A stretch of DNA of 64,000 nt from assembly GCA_019054805.1 (NCBI GenBank), contig JAHQIY010000002.1, positions 8,680,001-8,744,000 on the forward strand. The letters are read 5' to 3'. The notes beneath the pieces are model-generated. The model did not search any database, was not told the DNA's origin, and saw only the letters and a list, made by a program, of their open reading frames with translations. Origin of the DNA: Brachionus manjavacas (Eukaryota; Rotifera; Eurotatoria; Ploima; Brachionidae). A program made the position numbers and the translations under genes. Positions 9,501 to 24,600 of this stretch are shown here, piece by piece. Numbering within the stretch: position 1 is the first letter of the stretch; every line of letters starts with the position of its first letter.

Positions 9501-12500
9501 AAGTTTCTAATTGAATCTTATTTATGGTATCATAAAAAAATTTGTGTCTTAATTATTTCCAGAACAATTCGCCTTAGAATAAAAATTCATTAATTAATGA
9601 ATATATTACCATAATCCAAGTACAGGTCTTATAATGATCTCGTACCGGGACTTGGACCAGGATCACAGGATCACATTGGAGCACAGTTTTATTTCAATTA
9701 TTGATGATTATTTTTAAAGATTACTGCCTAGAATTTTTATACAAAAATTTTTTAACGTAAATAAAAATAAAAAAATAAATAAAGTTTTTTATTTAGAGAA
9801 AAGAACAAACATTGTTTAAAACAGTACTAAATATTTGATGCTAAAAATTTACAAAATTATAAATTTAATTCTTTGATTTTGAAAAAATGTCTTGCTTTGC
9901 TTTAATTTTTTCCCCTAAACATCACCGCCGCACCTTCTTTTCTCGCTGTCGCTTAAAATATTTTAAGCATTTTTGAAATTTTGAAATTTGATCATGAATT
10001 TTACTTTGCTAAAAATTATTTAAGATTTTTTTAATCTAAAACCAAATAATGCGTTAATTAATAAAAAAAATATGATATTAGCCAAAAATTTTTTTTCAGG
10101 AAAAAAATGCACAATGATATGGTTTTATACCATTCATTCACTGATTTTACAAATCTTAGAACTAAACCGGTCGAAAGAATATGCATAAAGATTCTTGTAA
10201 GTTACAGAGTCTCCAAGCAAGTCCAAGAATCGATCCGAGCTGGTACAATGTTGGACCTGAAACCGCTCAGAACAAGGATGGATTTAACACGAGAGAGGAA
10301 GATTGAATAAATTTAGAAAAAAAAATTTTTGATTTTTATTTTTTTTTTAATTCAGTGTAATAATATAAATAACAATTTATGATTTTTATAGTCTGATTAA
10401 CAAAGATGTCTATCAATCTATAATTTTCAAAGCTAAAAAATTAAAAGAATATCTAACTCGATTTCAAATTTATTTCAAATAAAAATTTGCCATAACACAT
10501 CGAAGTTTAGGCATTGTGGATTTTAGAACAGAGAACAAAAACAATGTTTGTAAAATTAAATAATTTTTTACAATGAGTCTAAAAATCTAATTTTAATTAT
10601 TTTCTAATACATTTTTTGCTTTGCAGACTTGCAGAGATTTTATTTGGGTGATACAAGGTTTGTATCAGGTGACACATTTTGTGGAACAATTTTTAGGCTC
10701 ATTTGTTATTTGTTCCAAAATTCATGATAATGACCAAAAAAAAAATCCTTTCATTTTGTTCTTTTCTTTCAACTACTCTTTTTTTAAGTCAAACATTTTA
10801 AAATTTAAAAATAAACTAAAATTTTATTTTCATTAATAAAAAATTTGAAAGAAAAAAAACTGCCAAATTAATATTTTAATTTAAAAAATCAGAATAATAT
10901 TTATAATTTTTTTAGCAAAAATTTCAAATTATTTTTGTTGATATTTAATTAGTACTGAAGCGATTTAAAATTAATATGTCTAATTTTGTTAAGAGCTGAG
11001 TTCGCATCAATGAATTTAAACATTTAGCCGCCGCATGGGTCCGTTTGAATTGACCTAAAATGTAAAAATTCTTTGAAATTCGATTCGAGTCATAAGAATC
11101 GTCTATCTTGTGGAACCCAGACAACTCGGTTTTAGGAACGCTTGATAAATTATAAAAAAAAAAGAGCTAAACTAGTAGCCTGTCAATATAGCCTAAAGAA
11201 CTAGGATAACAATCTTGCATTTGTTATAACTTTAGATAATGAAATTTAGTTTAAACAGCTTATGCAATCAATGCCTCGTTAACCCATTTAGATGCTTCTG
11301 TATATCACATATGGGATTCATTTGAATACATAACGATTCCCTACGAAATCCTATTCTACAATTTAGCTTCAAAAATAAATACCTTTAACTAATAGTCTTA
11401 TATTTTGATTCCGAGTTTCATTGAGCTATTTACCATGTTGAACCTATTTATTAAGAACCGTGTTTCTAAGAATTGAGGCCTCAAAACATGGGGAAAATAC
11501 AAAGTGGAATAGTTTAGTGCAGAAAAATTTAAAACTTTCTAAAAATAATTAAAATAAAAAATTATAATAAAAGTTTACTAAGTAAAAAAATAGTAATGGA
11601 TCACTAAATCATTTTTTAATTTTGAATTTACAATTTAAAAAAAATAATAATTAAACAAATAGAAGGAAAAGAAGAGGATCAATGTATTTTTATTTTTCAT
11701 TTTATAAAAAATTAATTTCTTTGTAGATAATAATTTGGAAATTAAGGATACTTAAATTTTGTACGTAGGTATGTAGACACTGTTGAATTGGAATACCCAA
11801 ACAAAATTAATTGATTTTTTTATTTCTTTCTATTTAGAAAAAAGATGCTTTTTTAAAGGATTTAAATATTTAAGTCTATTACAAAATTTAAAAAAAAATC
11901 CTTTTTATTTTTTAAAAAATTTGGGTTTATTATTATTTAGAAATAATTAAGTGAAATTAAAATTTACATTAAAATTTTTATTAGTAAATAGAATGACCAA
12001 TTGTTCTTAAATTAAATAGCATTTTTTATCATTAAATTTTTTGAACTGTGGATAATACCTGATTATTTTTGTGAAGCATCCTTTTTAATAACTATATTTT
12101 ATTTGATTATTTAGGATAGCCCAAAAGGCTTACAATGAATAATAGATAATTGGAATCAGTAAATTGTTGCAATTTTTTTATTAATCAATAGAAGTAGTAG
12201 TTTTAGATGCAGAATAATCTTTTCAGTAGTTTGAAATCCATTTCAGATATACCTATATCAATCTTGGTCTTGAAGTTTTTAAAAGTTTTTGTTGATACTG
12301 TTTCCATCAATTTAAAAAATTAATTTTTTTAAATTTAATTAAATAAAATTTTTTAACAAAAAAATAATTATAAAAGTTTATGTTTTTGTTTTATCTTAAA
12401 CCAATAATTTAGAAAAAAGTTAATTTTTAATAAAAGATCAGAATGAAAGTTTAATTTTTTCGTTTAGACAATTTTTCGTGATTTTTGACTCAAAAAGATC

Positions 12501-15500
12501 AAAAATTAAATAAAGATTAAATAACAAAAAAACTTTTTATTTCAATTAAAAATATATGTTAAAAAAATTTTCTAACTCTTTCTAAAAGAAATTTTCTAAC
12601 TTTTTCTTGAAGTTCATGATCAAATGTAAATTTCAAATCAAAATTTTTAGTTTTTTTAAAAAAAAAGTTTATCAATTTTTAAATAAATGGCCAAACTGTA
12701 CCAAACAGAATTTGTTAAAAAAAAAGTTATTTGAAGAAAATTACAATCTGGTTTAATATTTTTAAATTTTGCAACACGAAATTCAGCTTTGTATCCCTGT
12801 AATACATTTTAGTTAATATTAAAATATCATTTAGAGCCATGATTTGGATACCTTAATGTGAATTTTTAATTTATCCTCAAAAAGATTTTAGAAGTGTCAA
12901 TTAAAGATCAATTAGAAAGAAAAAGACTTGTTTTTTTAAATTAAACTTATTAAAATTTTTGTGTTTAATTTTAAAAAAATTTTAAAGATTATTTCATGAT
13001 TTTTATTAAGAATTAATCTATAAAGTTTTGATTATGTGATCATGTTCATGAACTTTCAGTTGCCTTTTTTTTTCAAAACTGAAGTCATTACCTAGGCTAT
13101 GCAATGATTGAAATTTTTTATCAAAAAATTATAAATTTTTTGCTAATTTTTGCACAATTAAATATTTGAAAGTAAAAATGATGTAAAAAAGTCAAATCTT
13201 CAAAAAGGAATCAATCATAATTTAAATTTTTAAATTTTTGAGAGTCAAAATTTTGGCCATTTAATTAAAGAAAATCTCAAAAAATCTAAAAAAAAAAAAA
13301 TGCCAAATTTACCCTTATCTCAGCATCTCGCATATTTTCAAAGTCTTTGTTAAATTAATTAAAAAACAGAGATTTTTTTTCAACTAGAATCAAAAATAGC
13401 CAAGTTCAGCTGATTTTTAATCAAATTTTCTCAACAAAAAAATCCAATCTTGTTTATCTATCTAACCGGAAGTTGTAGAGTATTACGAATTGACAAAATT
13501 GATTTATGATTAATCATTTTCCTTGGGCAAGTAGAATTCTCTCAAGTGAAACTAACTTGTTCGTTGAGTCGAACAAGGCTTCTTTTTGTTTGATCTGGCA
13601 AATTTAATTAAGATTTTTCTGATCAACATTTCGAAATGGACACTGTAAACAAGAGAGAAAAATAAATAAATATTATTTTTTATTTAAAGTTGTTTTATTT
13701 AAAAATATCAATCATCATACATAGATAAATTTTATTGATTTTTAATCGATGCTCTTTGCTATAGACCGTGCACAGCTATTTGAAATCAGCATGAGCTAAG
13801 TGTTATTTTCGAAATTTTATTGAACCCTAATGAGAAATCTAGGAAAATAATTAAAATTTTTTACGCTTTTTAGAATAAAACGAGCGTCCGAGACCGGCTC
13901 GGAATAAAAAGAATAAAAGTTAAGTAAGCAAAACTATAGAATCTGGTCAGATTTATATAATTACACATATCGGCTAACGATGCTCTTAATTATTAGACTG
14001 ATCTATTCAATATGAGCTCGGCTATTTTAATTATTAACAAACCGTTTAGGTTTCTATAGGTTCGTAGGAAAAGTTAATTTAATTATCAATTTATTTTGAA
14101 AAAAAAGTTACTATGTAGGACACTAGGTGAATTTTGAAATCTAAGCTTTTTAAATAAGTCGAGAAAATTTAATGAGATTTAGATTTGAAAAACAGAGTAT
14201 CCCTGGCCTCGGTGACACTAAGCTTGTTTAGGATACGTCACACAGCGTCAAATACAAAATATCTCAGCAAGTATTTTCTGCTATAATGAAGGTGATCTAA
14301 ATTAAAAATTTAAATTATACAATTCAAATGGCCACTATGGCTGCAATGAACTAGTTTTTTTTTTTCAAAAAAAAAAGTTTGTTTGGCAAAAATTTCGGGT
14401 TTTATTTGATTTTATATTTATAGATTAAGCTAAATATTAGACAATAGATAATAAAGTCAACAAGAAAAAAAATTATTTTTGGCCAGAGAGACTTTGTTTT
14501 TTTCTTAATTTAATTAGAGTTTTATTTTGGAGAACTTTTAAAGTTTAGTTTAAATGTCACTTTTGGAAGTAACCAAAAAGTTTAACACTTTCTTTAAAAT
14601 TTATTTAAAAAATGATGAGTATTTAAATTTATTTCAGAAATTTATGATTAATTTATTTATAATTTACTTTTGATTAATTTTCATTAGGTAAAACTTTTTT
14701 TTATTTAATTGACTATTGCATCGAGTTGATCATCTACACCGCAATTATTGCCCAGTCGAAACTGGTGCCCCTATTTTCATGATGAAAGAGGTTTAAGCAT
14801 TCTCCTCGTATTGCTGGTGTAATGTAACACATTGAAATTGAGGCTAATTTTAGATTTACAGCTATTGATATTAAATGATAGTAATGATAATTTTTTAGAT
14901 AGAACCAACAACTAAATTTACTAGTAGCCCGGTTATCTGTGTTGAAATCGATAATTTTAATGACAATGATAATCTTTGCATTTTTTTTTAGCACAGTTAC
15001 TAAATCAAACTAAGAATCAAACATTTTATAATAGATTATTTAATTATGTCACTAAACTAAGCATTTATTTTAGTAATAAAAAAACTTAGCAAAAAATAAC
15101 AAATTTTTTTCTATACAATAAAATAAATATTTTGGCAGTCAAATAAATTTCTTGACAGTAAATTAATAAATTTGAATTCACAAGTAAAATTGGCTCTTCA
15201 ATGTGTCCAAAGACTAAAAAATTTTTTTTAGAAATTTAGATTCAAATAAATATCATTTGAATTGTATTATTTATTTTATTGTATTTTACATAATTATGAA
15301 AATGATAGATGTAATCAATGTCAAATTTGGGAAAATTTTTCATAAACTCTTTTCTCTGTTTAAATAAAGAGATGCTCAAATCAAAATAGTTTAGAGAAAT
15401 TAGCAAAGTTTAAAGATCAACCTATGTTGAAATCCGTCTAGAGTTTCAAGATCGTTTTTAACAATATTGAAATCAACATTTGAAATGAGGCAGTTTGAAA

Positions 15501-15640
15501 AGCGAAATTTAACAAAGAGTTTGATAGAGATTTAATGACAGTTTTAGAGAAGTAGATGGCTACTAGAATGTAAATTAGGCAAATAACTTTAATTTAGTTT
15601 TTTATACTTTTTTTATTAAATGATTGAATTTTTTCATTTC
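9500..15640. other. Long gene-poor AT-rich stretch
   Basis: No supported gene on either strand. The frame 10107-10310 (+) has a mixed composition but no recognisable domain, splice context or homologous neighbour. The frame at 14734-14994 (-) is likewise unrecognised. A MITE-like inverted repeat sits at 10505-10732. The rest is A/T-rich sequence with no structure I can name. Confidence 0.5.
10505..10732. repeat. MITE-like imperfect inverted repeat, copy 2
   Basis: GATTTTAGAACAGAGAACAA on the left and TTGTTATTTGTTCCAAAATTC on the right are near reverse complements, with inner GAGTCTAAAAAT / ATTTTTAGGCTC. The end words and the internal TTTTAATNATTTTCTAATACATTT segment (in inverted orientation) are shared with 1345-1577. 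Confidence 0.4.
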
Positions 15641-15647
15641 AAAAATA

Positions 15648-16533
15648 CAGTACAATCCAAAACAAAGTTAACGCTCCGTTTAAGCATTGCTTGATCGGAG
15701 TATGCACAAAACGAATCTGAACACAAAACATTTTAAAACATACACATGAACATTTTGAAACATGTTTCAAAACACAGTTCAAAAAATGTTTCAAAACATG
15801 TTTCGAAATGATTTTCAACTAGTTTTTGATGTTTTGATTGTTTTTTATTGTTTAACAAATAAACATCGAATAATTTATGCAAATAAAATTATAAAATTAC
15901 ATTGAAAAATTGAAAAGTTCAAATAAATTTTTTTACTTTATTTTTTAAAATGAGAGTACCTGAATGTTATAGGCATCGAATTATACTTTTGAGGAATGAA
16001 GGCTTAAGCTTTCGGAAAATTTCCAAACAAATGGAAATTGAAGGATTATCCATTACCCAAGTTGCCATTTATAAAATTTGCAAAAAATTCAAAGAAACAC
16101 AAATAGTTGCTGATTTTAAGAGTACCAGTAGAAAAACAATTTTTCAGGAGCCGCATTACAACTATCTTAACGAATTAATAACTTATAATCGTGACATTAC
16201 ACTTGAACAAGAGAGTTTGGGTTATACATACTTTTTATAAGACTTAAAAATTTCAAAAAGACTTAAAAATGCAAAAAAAAAAATTAAAAGTCTCGTGTTA
16301 ATAATTTCTTTTTTGATGCACAAATCAAAACTATCTTCTAATTTTTTGTTTGTATAGTGTGTTATGTTTTGTTTTGTTTTGATTTGATTTTTAAATATGT
16401 TTTGTTTTGTTTTTGTGCTGCTTCGGTTTTGTTCATGTTCTGCTTTGGTTTTGCTCCGAAACAGTTTATAATCTGCTTGTACAATATGTAAACATTGAGC
16501 AAGTTTTCGTTTACTCTGTTTTGGATTGTACTG
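15648..16533. mobile_element. Tc1-like DNA transposon, internally deleted, TA-flanked
   Basis: Terminal inverted repeats CAGTACAATCCAAAACARAG face each other at 15648 and 16533 and are flanked by TA dinucleotides (15646-15647 and 16534-16535), the Tc1/mariner target duplication. Subterminal regions are rich in repeated AAAACA/TGTTTT words on both sides. The only coding trace is the N-terminal DNA-binding part of a transposase at 15950-16240; the catalytic domain is missing. Confidence 0.85.
15950..16240 (+). pseudogene. Tc1-like transposase N-terminal fragment
   Basis: The 96-codon frame starts MRVPECYRHRIILLRNEGLS and contains a helix-turn-helix of the paired-like Tc1 type (LLRNEGLSFRKISKQMEIEG, then SITQVAIYKICKKF). 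The linker to the second HTH is present (STSRKTIFQEPHY) but the frame then ends and no DDE catalytic domain follows inside the element. This is an internally deleted, non-autonomous copy. Confidence 0.7.
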
Positions 16534-16535
16534 TA

Positions 16536-18684
16536 AATATTGGTCATTAGGAATTACTTGTGAGCCTGAAACAATTGAATACTTTTGAATTGAGTGCAAG
16601 TATTTGATTAATAAAGAGCACTTTTTTAAATATTGTATTTAATTTTTAATTTGAATCTTCTATCAAATTTTCTTTCGTATATGTGCTTTTGACTTCAAAG
16701 AACATTAGAAGCCTAAAAATTAAAGAACAAAATTCCCGGAAAAAAAGGAAGCTACTCTTTTCTGAAAATTGACATTAAAAGTTGGCAACAAATTCCAGGA
16801 AATTTTTTCTTAATTATTTTATCAAAATTTCCATGTAATACTTATCGAGATTGATAAAATAGAAAGTCCAGTGAAAATATTTGAATATGATTATTATATT
16901 TCTATTCAACTTTTTCAAATAATATATTTTAGTCTTTTATATTGATGATCATGTTCAAGAAATTTTTAATTAAAATTTTTTTAATTTTTAAATTGGATGA
17001 ATATCAATATATATTTTCCATTTTCAAATAAAATGAAAAATTTTGCGGTTTTTCAGAATAAAAAACATGAAATTTTAGATTTAAAAATCAAGCAGAGCTT
17101 TTTTTAATATAATTTTTTGTCTTTTTAAGTGACTTAATGCCGTAAGCATTTTTGCCAATTGTCATTTAGATATATTCTTAATTTTTCTTTCCTGTTTTGA
17201 AATGAAAAAAAAAATTTCAATACAAAATGAGCACTTGTGTTTTACTATTATCTTAATATTCCCGAAGAGTTTTTACATAAGCGATTATGAATTTATAAAT
17301 TTTCTGATTATAAATTTAACACTGAGATTAATATGAGCTATAAAGTAATATTTTTTGAATTTCAGTTCAAAAGATAAATACTAAAAACAACAAAAAAATC
17401 TCTTATATCTAATATGTCCCAAAAACGGGGTATTTTTATTCTTTTGTCTATGAATCAGGATTAGAACATTGGATCACAATTTGGGTAAGAGATAATTTAA
17501 AGCCATTTATTTAAAAAAAAATTGGTAGTTGGATAAAAAAAAATTTTTCCAATGCAAACAGAGAACTGGGAATTTTTTTTCATTAATTTTTTTTATAAAT
17601 TCAGATAAACTTAAAAGATTTTTAAAAGTCATGAGAAAAAGCCCTTAATAGCCTAAAAAGGAACGATCAACAAACAAAAATTAATCTAAATTTGATTTCC
17701 GAAGATTCTATAAAGACTGAATTCTTAAAATAATTTAGAAAAAAAATTTTGATTTCTTCTGATGTTTGTTTGTTATAATTTAACTTTATTCACCTAATTT
17801 AAAAAAAAAAATCTTTTTCATTTAATCAAAAAATGTTTTGAAAAAAATTAAAATTTTAATTTTTCAAAAAATTTGGCACTTTTTTTTTTATTACGGAAAT
17901 TAATGTAAATTCTAGTAGAATTCTTTTATCAAATCACCACTGTGTGAGATTTATAAATAATATGTCAGCATAGTAGAAAAGAAATAAACAATATTCAATT
18001 GAATATTTGATTTTTTGTTTTTTTGAAAATTTCAAAATTAAGCTTACCTTCTTCCAAAAACTTAATGTAACAAGTTAAATCTTTTTTTTTTAATTTTTTA
18101 TGAAGAAAAAAAATTTAAATAGACAACACTTTTTTCATTTTCAAGGCTAATTAATTTTCTACTGAGATAAATGTAAATTTTTATTAACGCATATTATCCA
18201 TAAAAAGTAAAGAAAATTTGTGATAAATTTAAATTTTTAATAAAATAAAATATAAAATTAGAAAAAATGAGATCTTCAATTCAAGAAATTAATTTAGACT
18301 AACACTTGAGTAAAATCCGCTTGACTTTAGATTCTCTTTCGAGTTGTCCACAATTCGATCTCCATTCGTCAAGTAAATTGTTTCGCTCTAATAGTTCGAA
18401 TGAATTATTTTAGATAGTAAAACTATACTCGACTAGCCTAAGCTTCATGCTATCCTATCTTTAAAAATTATTTTTATTCAATTGAAAAAATGAAATCAAT
18501 TATTTTTATTGACAAATTTCCTCTAGTATTTTCCTTAAGTGTAAATTAAATTAATTTGGCAAACAAAATATTGATAGTTTACCTTTTAATTTGATTGAAA
18601 TACTTCAAATATCAATTTTTTATTTTTTACATCTTCAGATTGAACACTTTTATTTTAGTTTACAATTTAGAAATCATCAAAAAA
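16536..18684. other. Gene-poor stretch upstream of the fibrinogen-domain gene
   Basis: Nothing codable was recognised. The last few hundred bases should include the promoter and 5' UTR of the gene starting at 18685, but no individual element can be supported from sequence alone. Confidence 0.5.
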
Positions 18685-21600
18685 ATGAATATATCCCTAT
18701 TAGTTATACTAATGAACCTAATCGCTAGTGCTACCATGGAACAAGCAGTTGATGATCCGATGCTTAGCAACTCGGGAGAATTTTTGGCCAAGAACAGCAC
18801 TCTTTTGGTCAATTTAATTCGAACCAATATCAAAAATGAGCTTAGAAAACTGAAAAGCTCAGTAACAGACTCAATAATGGAGGAATTTTTGAATTATTAT
18901 TCCAAAAAATTGGAAACAGTGGACACTTTGAACACCAATTTTGATTTATTGTCAAAAAAAGTTGCGCTTATGGCCAAAAATTTGAACATACTGGCTCAAA
19001 ATTACCGCGTTATAAGCAAAAATCACAGAAACTTGGTAAATATTGTTCGAAATAACATGATAGCAAACAAAGAGCTGAATCAGGTAAAACTAAATAGTTT
19101 GAAAAAGAAATCGATTGATGCCAGCAAGCACAATAGAGAAAAGCTTAAATCAGAATTTATTAATGATTTGGAAAACAAATATTCGGTTTTATTCGAAGGT
19201 GGAATATTACAAGTATTAAAAAGCATTCAAGACTCGCCAAAAACAGCTTCTCATTCTCCTCTAGTGCAAACAACACCATCTCCAACATCTCCAAGGCAAC
19301 TAGTCATTGAAAACATCCCAACAGGTATTTTGAATTTTTTTGTTGAAAAAAAAATATTTCCACAGTATTAATAAAATCTAAAAAAAAATTTTTCTACTCA
19401 CAAAATAATTTTGTGACAATATTTTTTTAGAAAAAAAAAATTCATTTAAATTTTTAAACGTTTCTTTTGGTTAAAACGGGTTAGGTTTAAACCCTCATTC
19501 ATTTTTCTGAACTTCTGAACTTTTCAAATAGAGAAAAACAAAAAAATTGAGTAAGATTTCAAAGAAGTGAGAGGGATTTATAATATTTTTGCATCAACTC
19601 CCTATCTTTCATTTGAAAATTAATTTAAGCCATGAGAACAAAAGTTAACTTGTTATTTATTCCGGTTCCCGGAACTACATGGAATGTTGGATATAAATTA
19701 AGATAGCCTTTTGCTAATATATTGCTCTTAACGATTCCATATTAATTTTGTCCAACTTATTCACCTATTCACCAACTCATTTACCTATTTAGAGTGAACA
19801 ATCTCTGCAGGTAACTGTTACTGTTTTGGAATATGAAACCAATTACAAGAATTGGAGTTGTTGTTCTGATTGTCAATTTCAATGCCTTTTTCGCTAGCAG
19901 ATAAACTCTTATCTTCGATCGATGATTCATTAAATGTCTCTTCGAGATCAATCATTTTTTGTAAATAATTTTATATTAAAGAAGTAATTTTATATCCAAG
20001 AAGCAGAGTTGTTTAAAAGTCACAAGTCTCAAGTCAAGCCCAAGTCCGGAATTTTTTTTTCTTGAAAAGTCCGAGTCAAAGACTTTTAATTTTTTTTTAA
20101 AGTCTCAGTAAAGAAATTTCGAAATTTCTTCCGTTCGAGGAAATGATAATTTAGCGGTCCCAGGTGGTTATTATGGAAGCCAAGCGAGTGTTGGACTTTT
20201 TTTTAAAAAAAGAAAATAAAAGTCTTTGACTTGGACCTTAATTTGGGACTTTTAAACAACTCTGTCGAGAAGTAATTTGGTTTGCAAGAAATTATTCTGT
20301 TTAGTGCAAGTAATTTTGTTTCATAAAAGTATTTTTAGAGAAGTGAGTTTTTTTGGTGATAAAAAAAGTAAAATTAGTGCTAAAAAGAATTTAAAGCCTT
20401 TCTAGATGTTGTCTTACCAATGACATTTACAAACTGCGGACTGAACATTGTTGATTTAAATCCACCTAAAAATGCTAAAATCAGTATTTAAAACATAATG
20501 CGTGTACTTAGTAAAAGTAAATTTGTTTACAAATTCTACAAGGTTTAATTTTACAAAACCGAAGTAAAGGAAGGAATGGAAGGAGTAAATAAAGATTTTT
20601 TAGTATTTTTTGATGAAAAATAATAAAAATAGTTAAATAAAAATTAATGTTCATGATTATTTTCTAATTGAATTTAGAAAATTTAAATTCTCTTTTCGTC
20701 CTCGTTTCTAATTGCTTGTATTTAGCATTTTTTATCCATTTCTGTGAACTTCGGTGAATACTTATATTACAAACTTTTTTATATTATTTGACTTTTTTAA
20801 ATTATTTCGGCATTCATATTTTGGGATTGTCAATTAATTTCTGTTAATCAAGTTCTTATTATCTGTTTAGAATTATTTTTGATTGCAGGTAATTCAGTCA
20901 AAATTCATAAAGTTTTTTTGATATATTTACAACTTATTAGCCTGCATTTTTTCCGAAAAAATTCATTAGAAATGGTTAAATTTTGAATTTTCTGAACCTT
21001 AGAATGAAAGACTAAATTTCTGGGAAAACCAAGACCTTTATATTCACAGCAATTTTCATGTGATGTTGAATCTATTAAGGATCTTGTATCTTATATAAAT
21101 TTTGCTTGAATTTTTTGCCGAAAATTTTTCTATTTATTGTCCACCAATTTGAATTTTTCTTTGTTTTGTTTTAATTCAAATGAAACAACTCAATGGGATT
21201 CTGGTATAAAATGGATGGGGTAATAAATGGAAAAAATATTTTTCGATTTTTTTGAATTAATAAAATTCATTAAAAATATGAGGTAATGTCTAATTTATTT
21301 ATTTCATTTTGTGGACTTATAAAAAAAAAATGAAGTTGATTATGGTGGCGATGAAGGCTCATTGATTTGAATCTCTTTTGAGTTGAAGATGTTTCACTTT
21401 ATCAGTTAATTGTTTCCAAGTTTCGGTGCTTGGGCCTTTTTTGTTTGTGGTTTATATAAACGACTTACCGGAATGTCTGAATAATGAGTTGAAGATGTAT
21501 GCGAACGATAATAAGGTAATAGCGGTTAAAAAGTGTAGAGTTGAAAATAAGCTACAAGAGGATATATATAATACAGTCGAATGGTGTAGATCTTGGTCGC

Positions 21601-24600
21601 TGAGACTTAATTGGTGCAAAGTGATGTTTTTTGGCAAGGAAAATCCAAAAAGGAATACTTAATTGAGAAAAATGGAAGTAAAATGGTACTGAAAGAAATA
21701 GAGAAAGAAAAGGTCTTGGGAGTATTCATAACAAAAAATGGTAAATTTCCAGGGCAAGTGGAAGCCGGAATAGAGCGAGTTGGATGATGGGGAGATTGAG
21801 GAAGACTTTTAGAAATTTCGACATAAATTTGTGCAAAAATTTGTATCCCACCTTTGTAAGAACACACTTAGAGTTCGCATCATCAGAACACTTTTCAAAA
21901 AGGAAATTAAAAAAATAGAAGGGGTTCAGGGGAGAGCAACAGGTATGGTTTTAGAATTAAGGAACATGGAATATGAAGAAAGGTTGAAGAAGTTAGGATA
22001 TATCGACTTGGGTACAAGGAGAAAGAGGGGTGACCTTATATAAATGGACATGGATTTGAAGAGGTAAATCTGGGAATAAAAAATAGGGAGAAATAATAAA
22101 GCCAGGTAACACACATCAGATCGTTGGAGATGACTGTAAGGGGTCTAACATTAGAGCGAAATTCCTTACTAATAGAACAGCAACTACTTGGAATTTGCTT
22201 TCTCCCAGTATAGTTAATGCGAGTAATTTGAACAGCTTTAAAGCTAAACTGGATGCTCACGTGGCGTCCGGTGATCTGAGGAGATCGGTATACAGAGTGT
22301 AACCTTTGGCAGAACAGATAAGAACTGATATGATGCAGCCTTAAAATTCTTTCGATTCTTCCATCTTTCCACTGTTAGCTTAAAAGGTGCTAAATCTACT
22401 AATTATCTAGAGGTGGCAGTGGAATACATATGGCTTAATTTGTCTACTTAATTATTCTAGTTAATTTAGAACCCATGGACTGAATAATATTTCTCGAAAG
22501 TAAAAGAAAAATATACAATTACAATAATTAATTTAAAATTAAAAAAATTGAATAATAAAGTCCTAACATTTTTTCAATTGAATTAAAATTTTTAACAAAA
22601 GTGACAGCTGCAAATGTCTGATTAGGCTCAAAAAATTTAATTAAATTATTAAAAGAACTTTAAGCTTCTTCTAGAGTTATTGCAGGTTCTTCCTCCTCTA
22701 CATGTCCAATGTCTTTATGTTCAGCTGTATCTCAACGATATCGAAGATTTATGAATAAGCTACTTATTCTGAGTTCTCCAAGCTGCCATCTTTTTAAATA
22801 AGAAAGGATTCAGAGACTGAAGATTTAAAAGAAATCCTAATAGTTTCAATTTATAATCAAATTATGTTAACTAGTAACATAACGTGTGACAACATAAAAT
22901 CGAGGCCAACTTTAAAAGGTCATAACTCCTTTAATATTTATCAAAATAAAACGAAATTTGGAGAGAATATAGCATTTTTATTCATGATTTTATTTATGCT
23001 TTTATCTTTTTTCAATAGTCCATTTTTTCGAATATTATTGAGTCGTTTGGATGTAAAGGCCAAAAGGTCCTGTACGAGATTTTGGTACATATTTCTTGTA
23101 GAAAGTCGCATTTTATTCCTTAGTTCATCTAAGTTTTTTGCTCTCCAGCCATTCTCATACACTTTCCCCTTTTAAATGGACCAAAAATCTTCAATTGGTC
23201 GTACTTCTTGGACATTTTGCAGGGTTTTCGCATTTTTGCACAAATTTGATATTTTGGTCAATCAAGTAGTTGACCACTGTAGCCGGGCCAGAACTTATAG
23301 TTTCCGTCTGAATGATGCTTTTTAATAAACGGAAAGACTTCACGCTTTATAAAGTCTAAATAGACAGTTTGGTTGACTGCAAGTCCACTTTTTCGTATGA
23401 TTGGCGCCGAAATACCCCTCTCAGAAATGACCAACCAAACAAGTAATTTCTGCTCAAATTTCTAAACTGGGGTATATTATGTACTTGTTGGTGTTGCAGC
23501 AATGTTACTTGAGTAAAATATATCATTTCCATTGATTTTACCATAACTGAGAGTGAAATAGGATTCATCGTCTAAAATCCAGGATCTTTTAAATACAAAT
23601 TTCTACATTCTACTCTAGCTCCTTTTTTTGCCTTTCGGTTCGGTCATGGATTTTCATCTTTTTTCTACGTGTTATTTGAAGCTTTTTCAGCAATTTTGAG
23701 ACCATTTGCTGGCTTATATCAAACTTTTTGGCTGCTTGACGCTGACAGATGTTGTCTTTGTGATCAAGGCCTTTTTTAGCTTGTTGAGTTGTACTTTAGT
23801 CATTTTTTTCGGTATTTGACCAGATCCTTGTTTCCATTCTGGTGAAAAATATTCACTAGGTTTTAAAATTCGGTAAACAGTACTACTTGGAATTTTTTCC
23901 TGCCATTAACTACCTCACAGTGAATATCTTTCCAAGTGATCTATTTTCGTTAAAAAACGCGTACACGCGAATTCTTAGGACCTCTTCTTTAGATGAATTT
24001 ATTTTGGTCATTTTTAATTCTAATTGAATAATTTTTTTTTATCGTATTTAAAATTAAATTTACTACAATAATATGGAAAGAGATTAAAAAAAAATTAAAA
24101 AAGCATTGCAAGTGTTACTTAAAGTTCGTCTCGATTTTAAGTTGTCATCCTTTATCACTATAACACTTCTTTCAACAAAAAACAACTGTTTCGAAATGAT
24201 GAGCTAGCATCGCCTGAGTGCACTTCTTTTTTTTTTCCTCTCTTTGCTATGGTGCTTCACTACCTCTTTCTTCAGATCTTTATTCAATAATAGTGGAAGT
24301 GAAATAGTGAAATAGGCTAGTAACTGTTGACTAGAGGGTTGGATAGAACTATTTTTCAAAAATTACCTTAAAGAATTTTGAATTCAATAAAAAGATGGAG
24401 GAAGTAATTAGTAAAATGAACACCAAACAGGCCAAAATCCCTAAGAAAATTGAGAGAAAAAGGAAAAATGATGAAGACAAGAAAGGAACTTCAGAAGCAA
24501 GTTTAGACAGCGTTTAATTTAATAGTTTGTTGTAAGAAAAGCAAGCACTTGAACAACAAAAATGCATATATTTTTCACTTATATAGAAGAAGCAAATAAA

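Noticed and set aside
10107-10310. 67-codon frame of mixed composition
   Set aside because: Reads plausibly but has no domain, no neighbouring exon in phase and no element context.
14734-14994. 86-codon minus-strand frame
   Set aside because: No recognisable domain; isolated in gene-poor DNA.
16222-16599. 125-codon minus-strand frame, Lys/Asn/Gln-rich
   Set aside because: Arises from the AAAACA subterminal repeats of the Tc1-like element.
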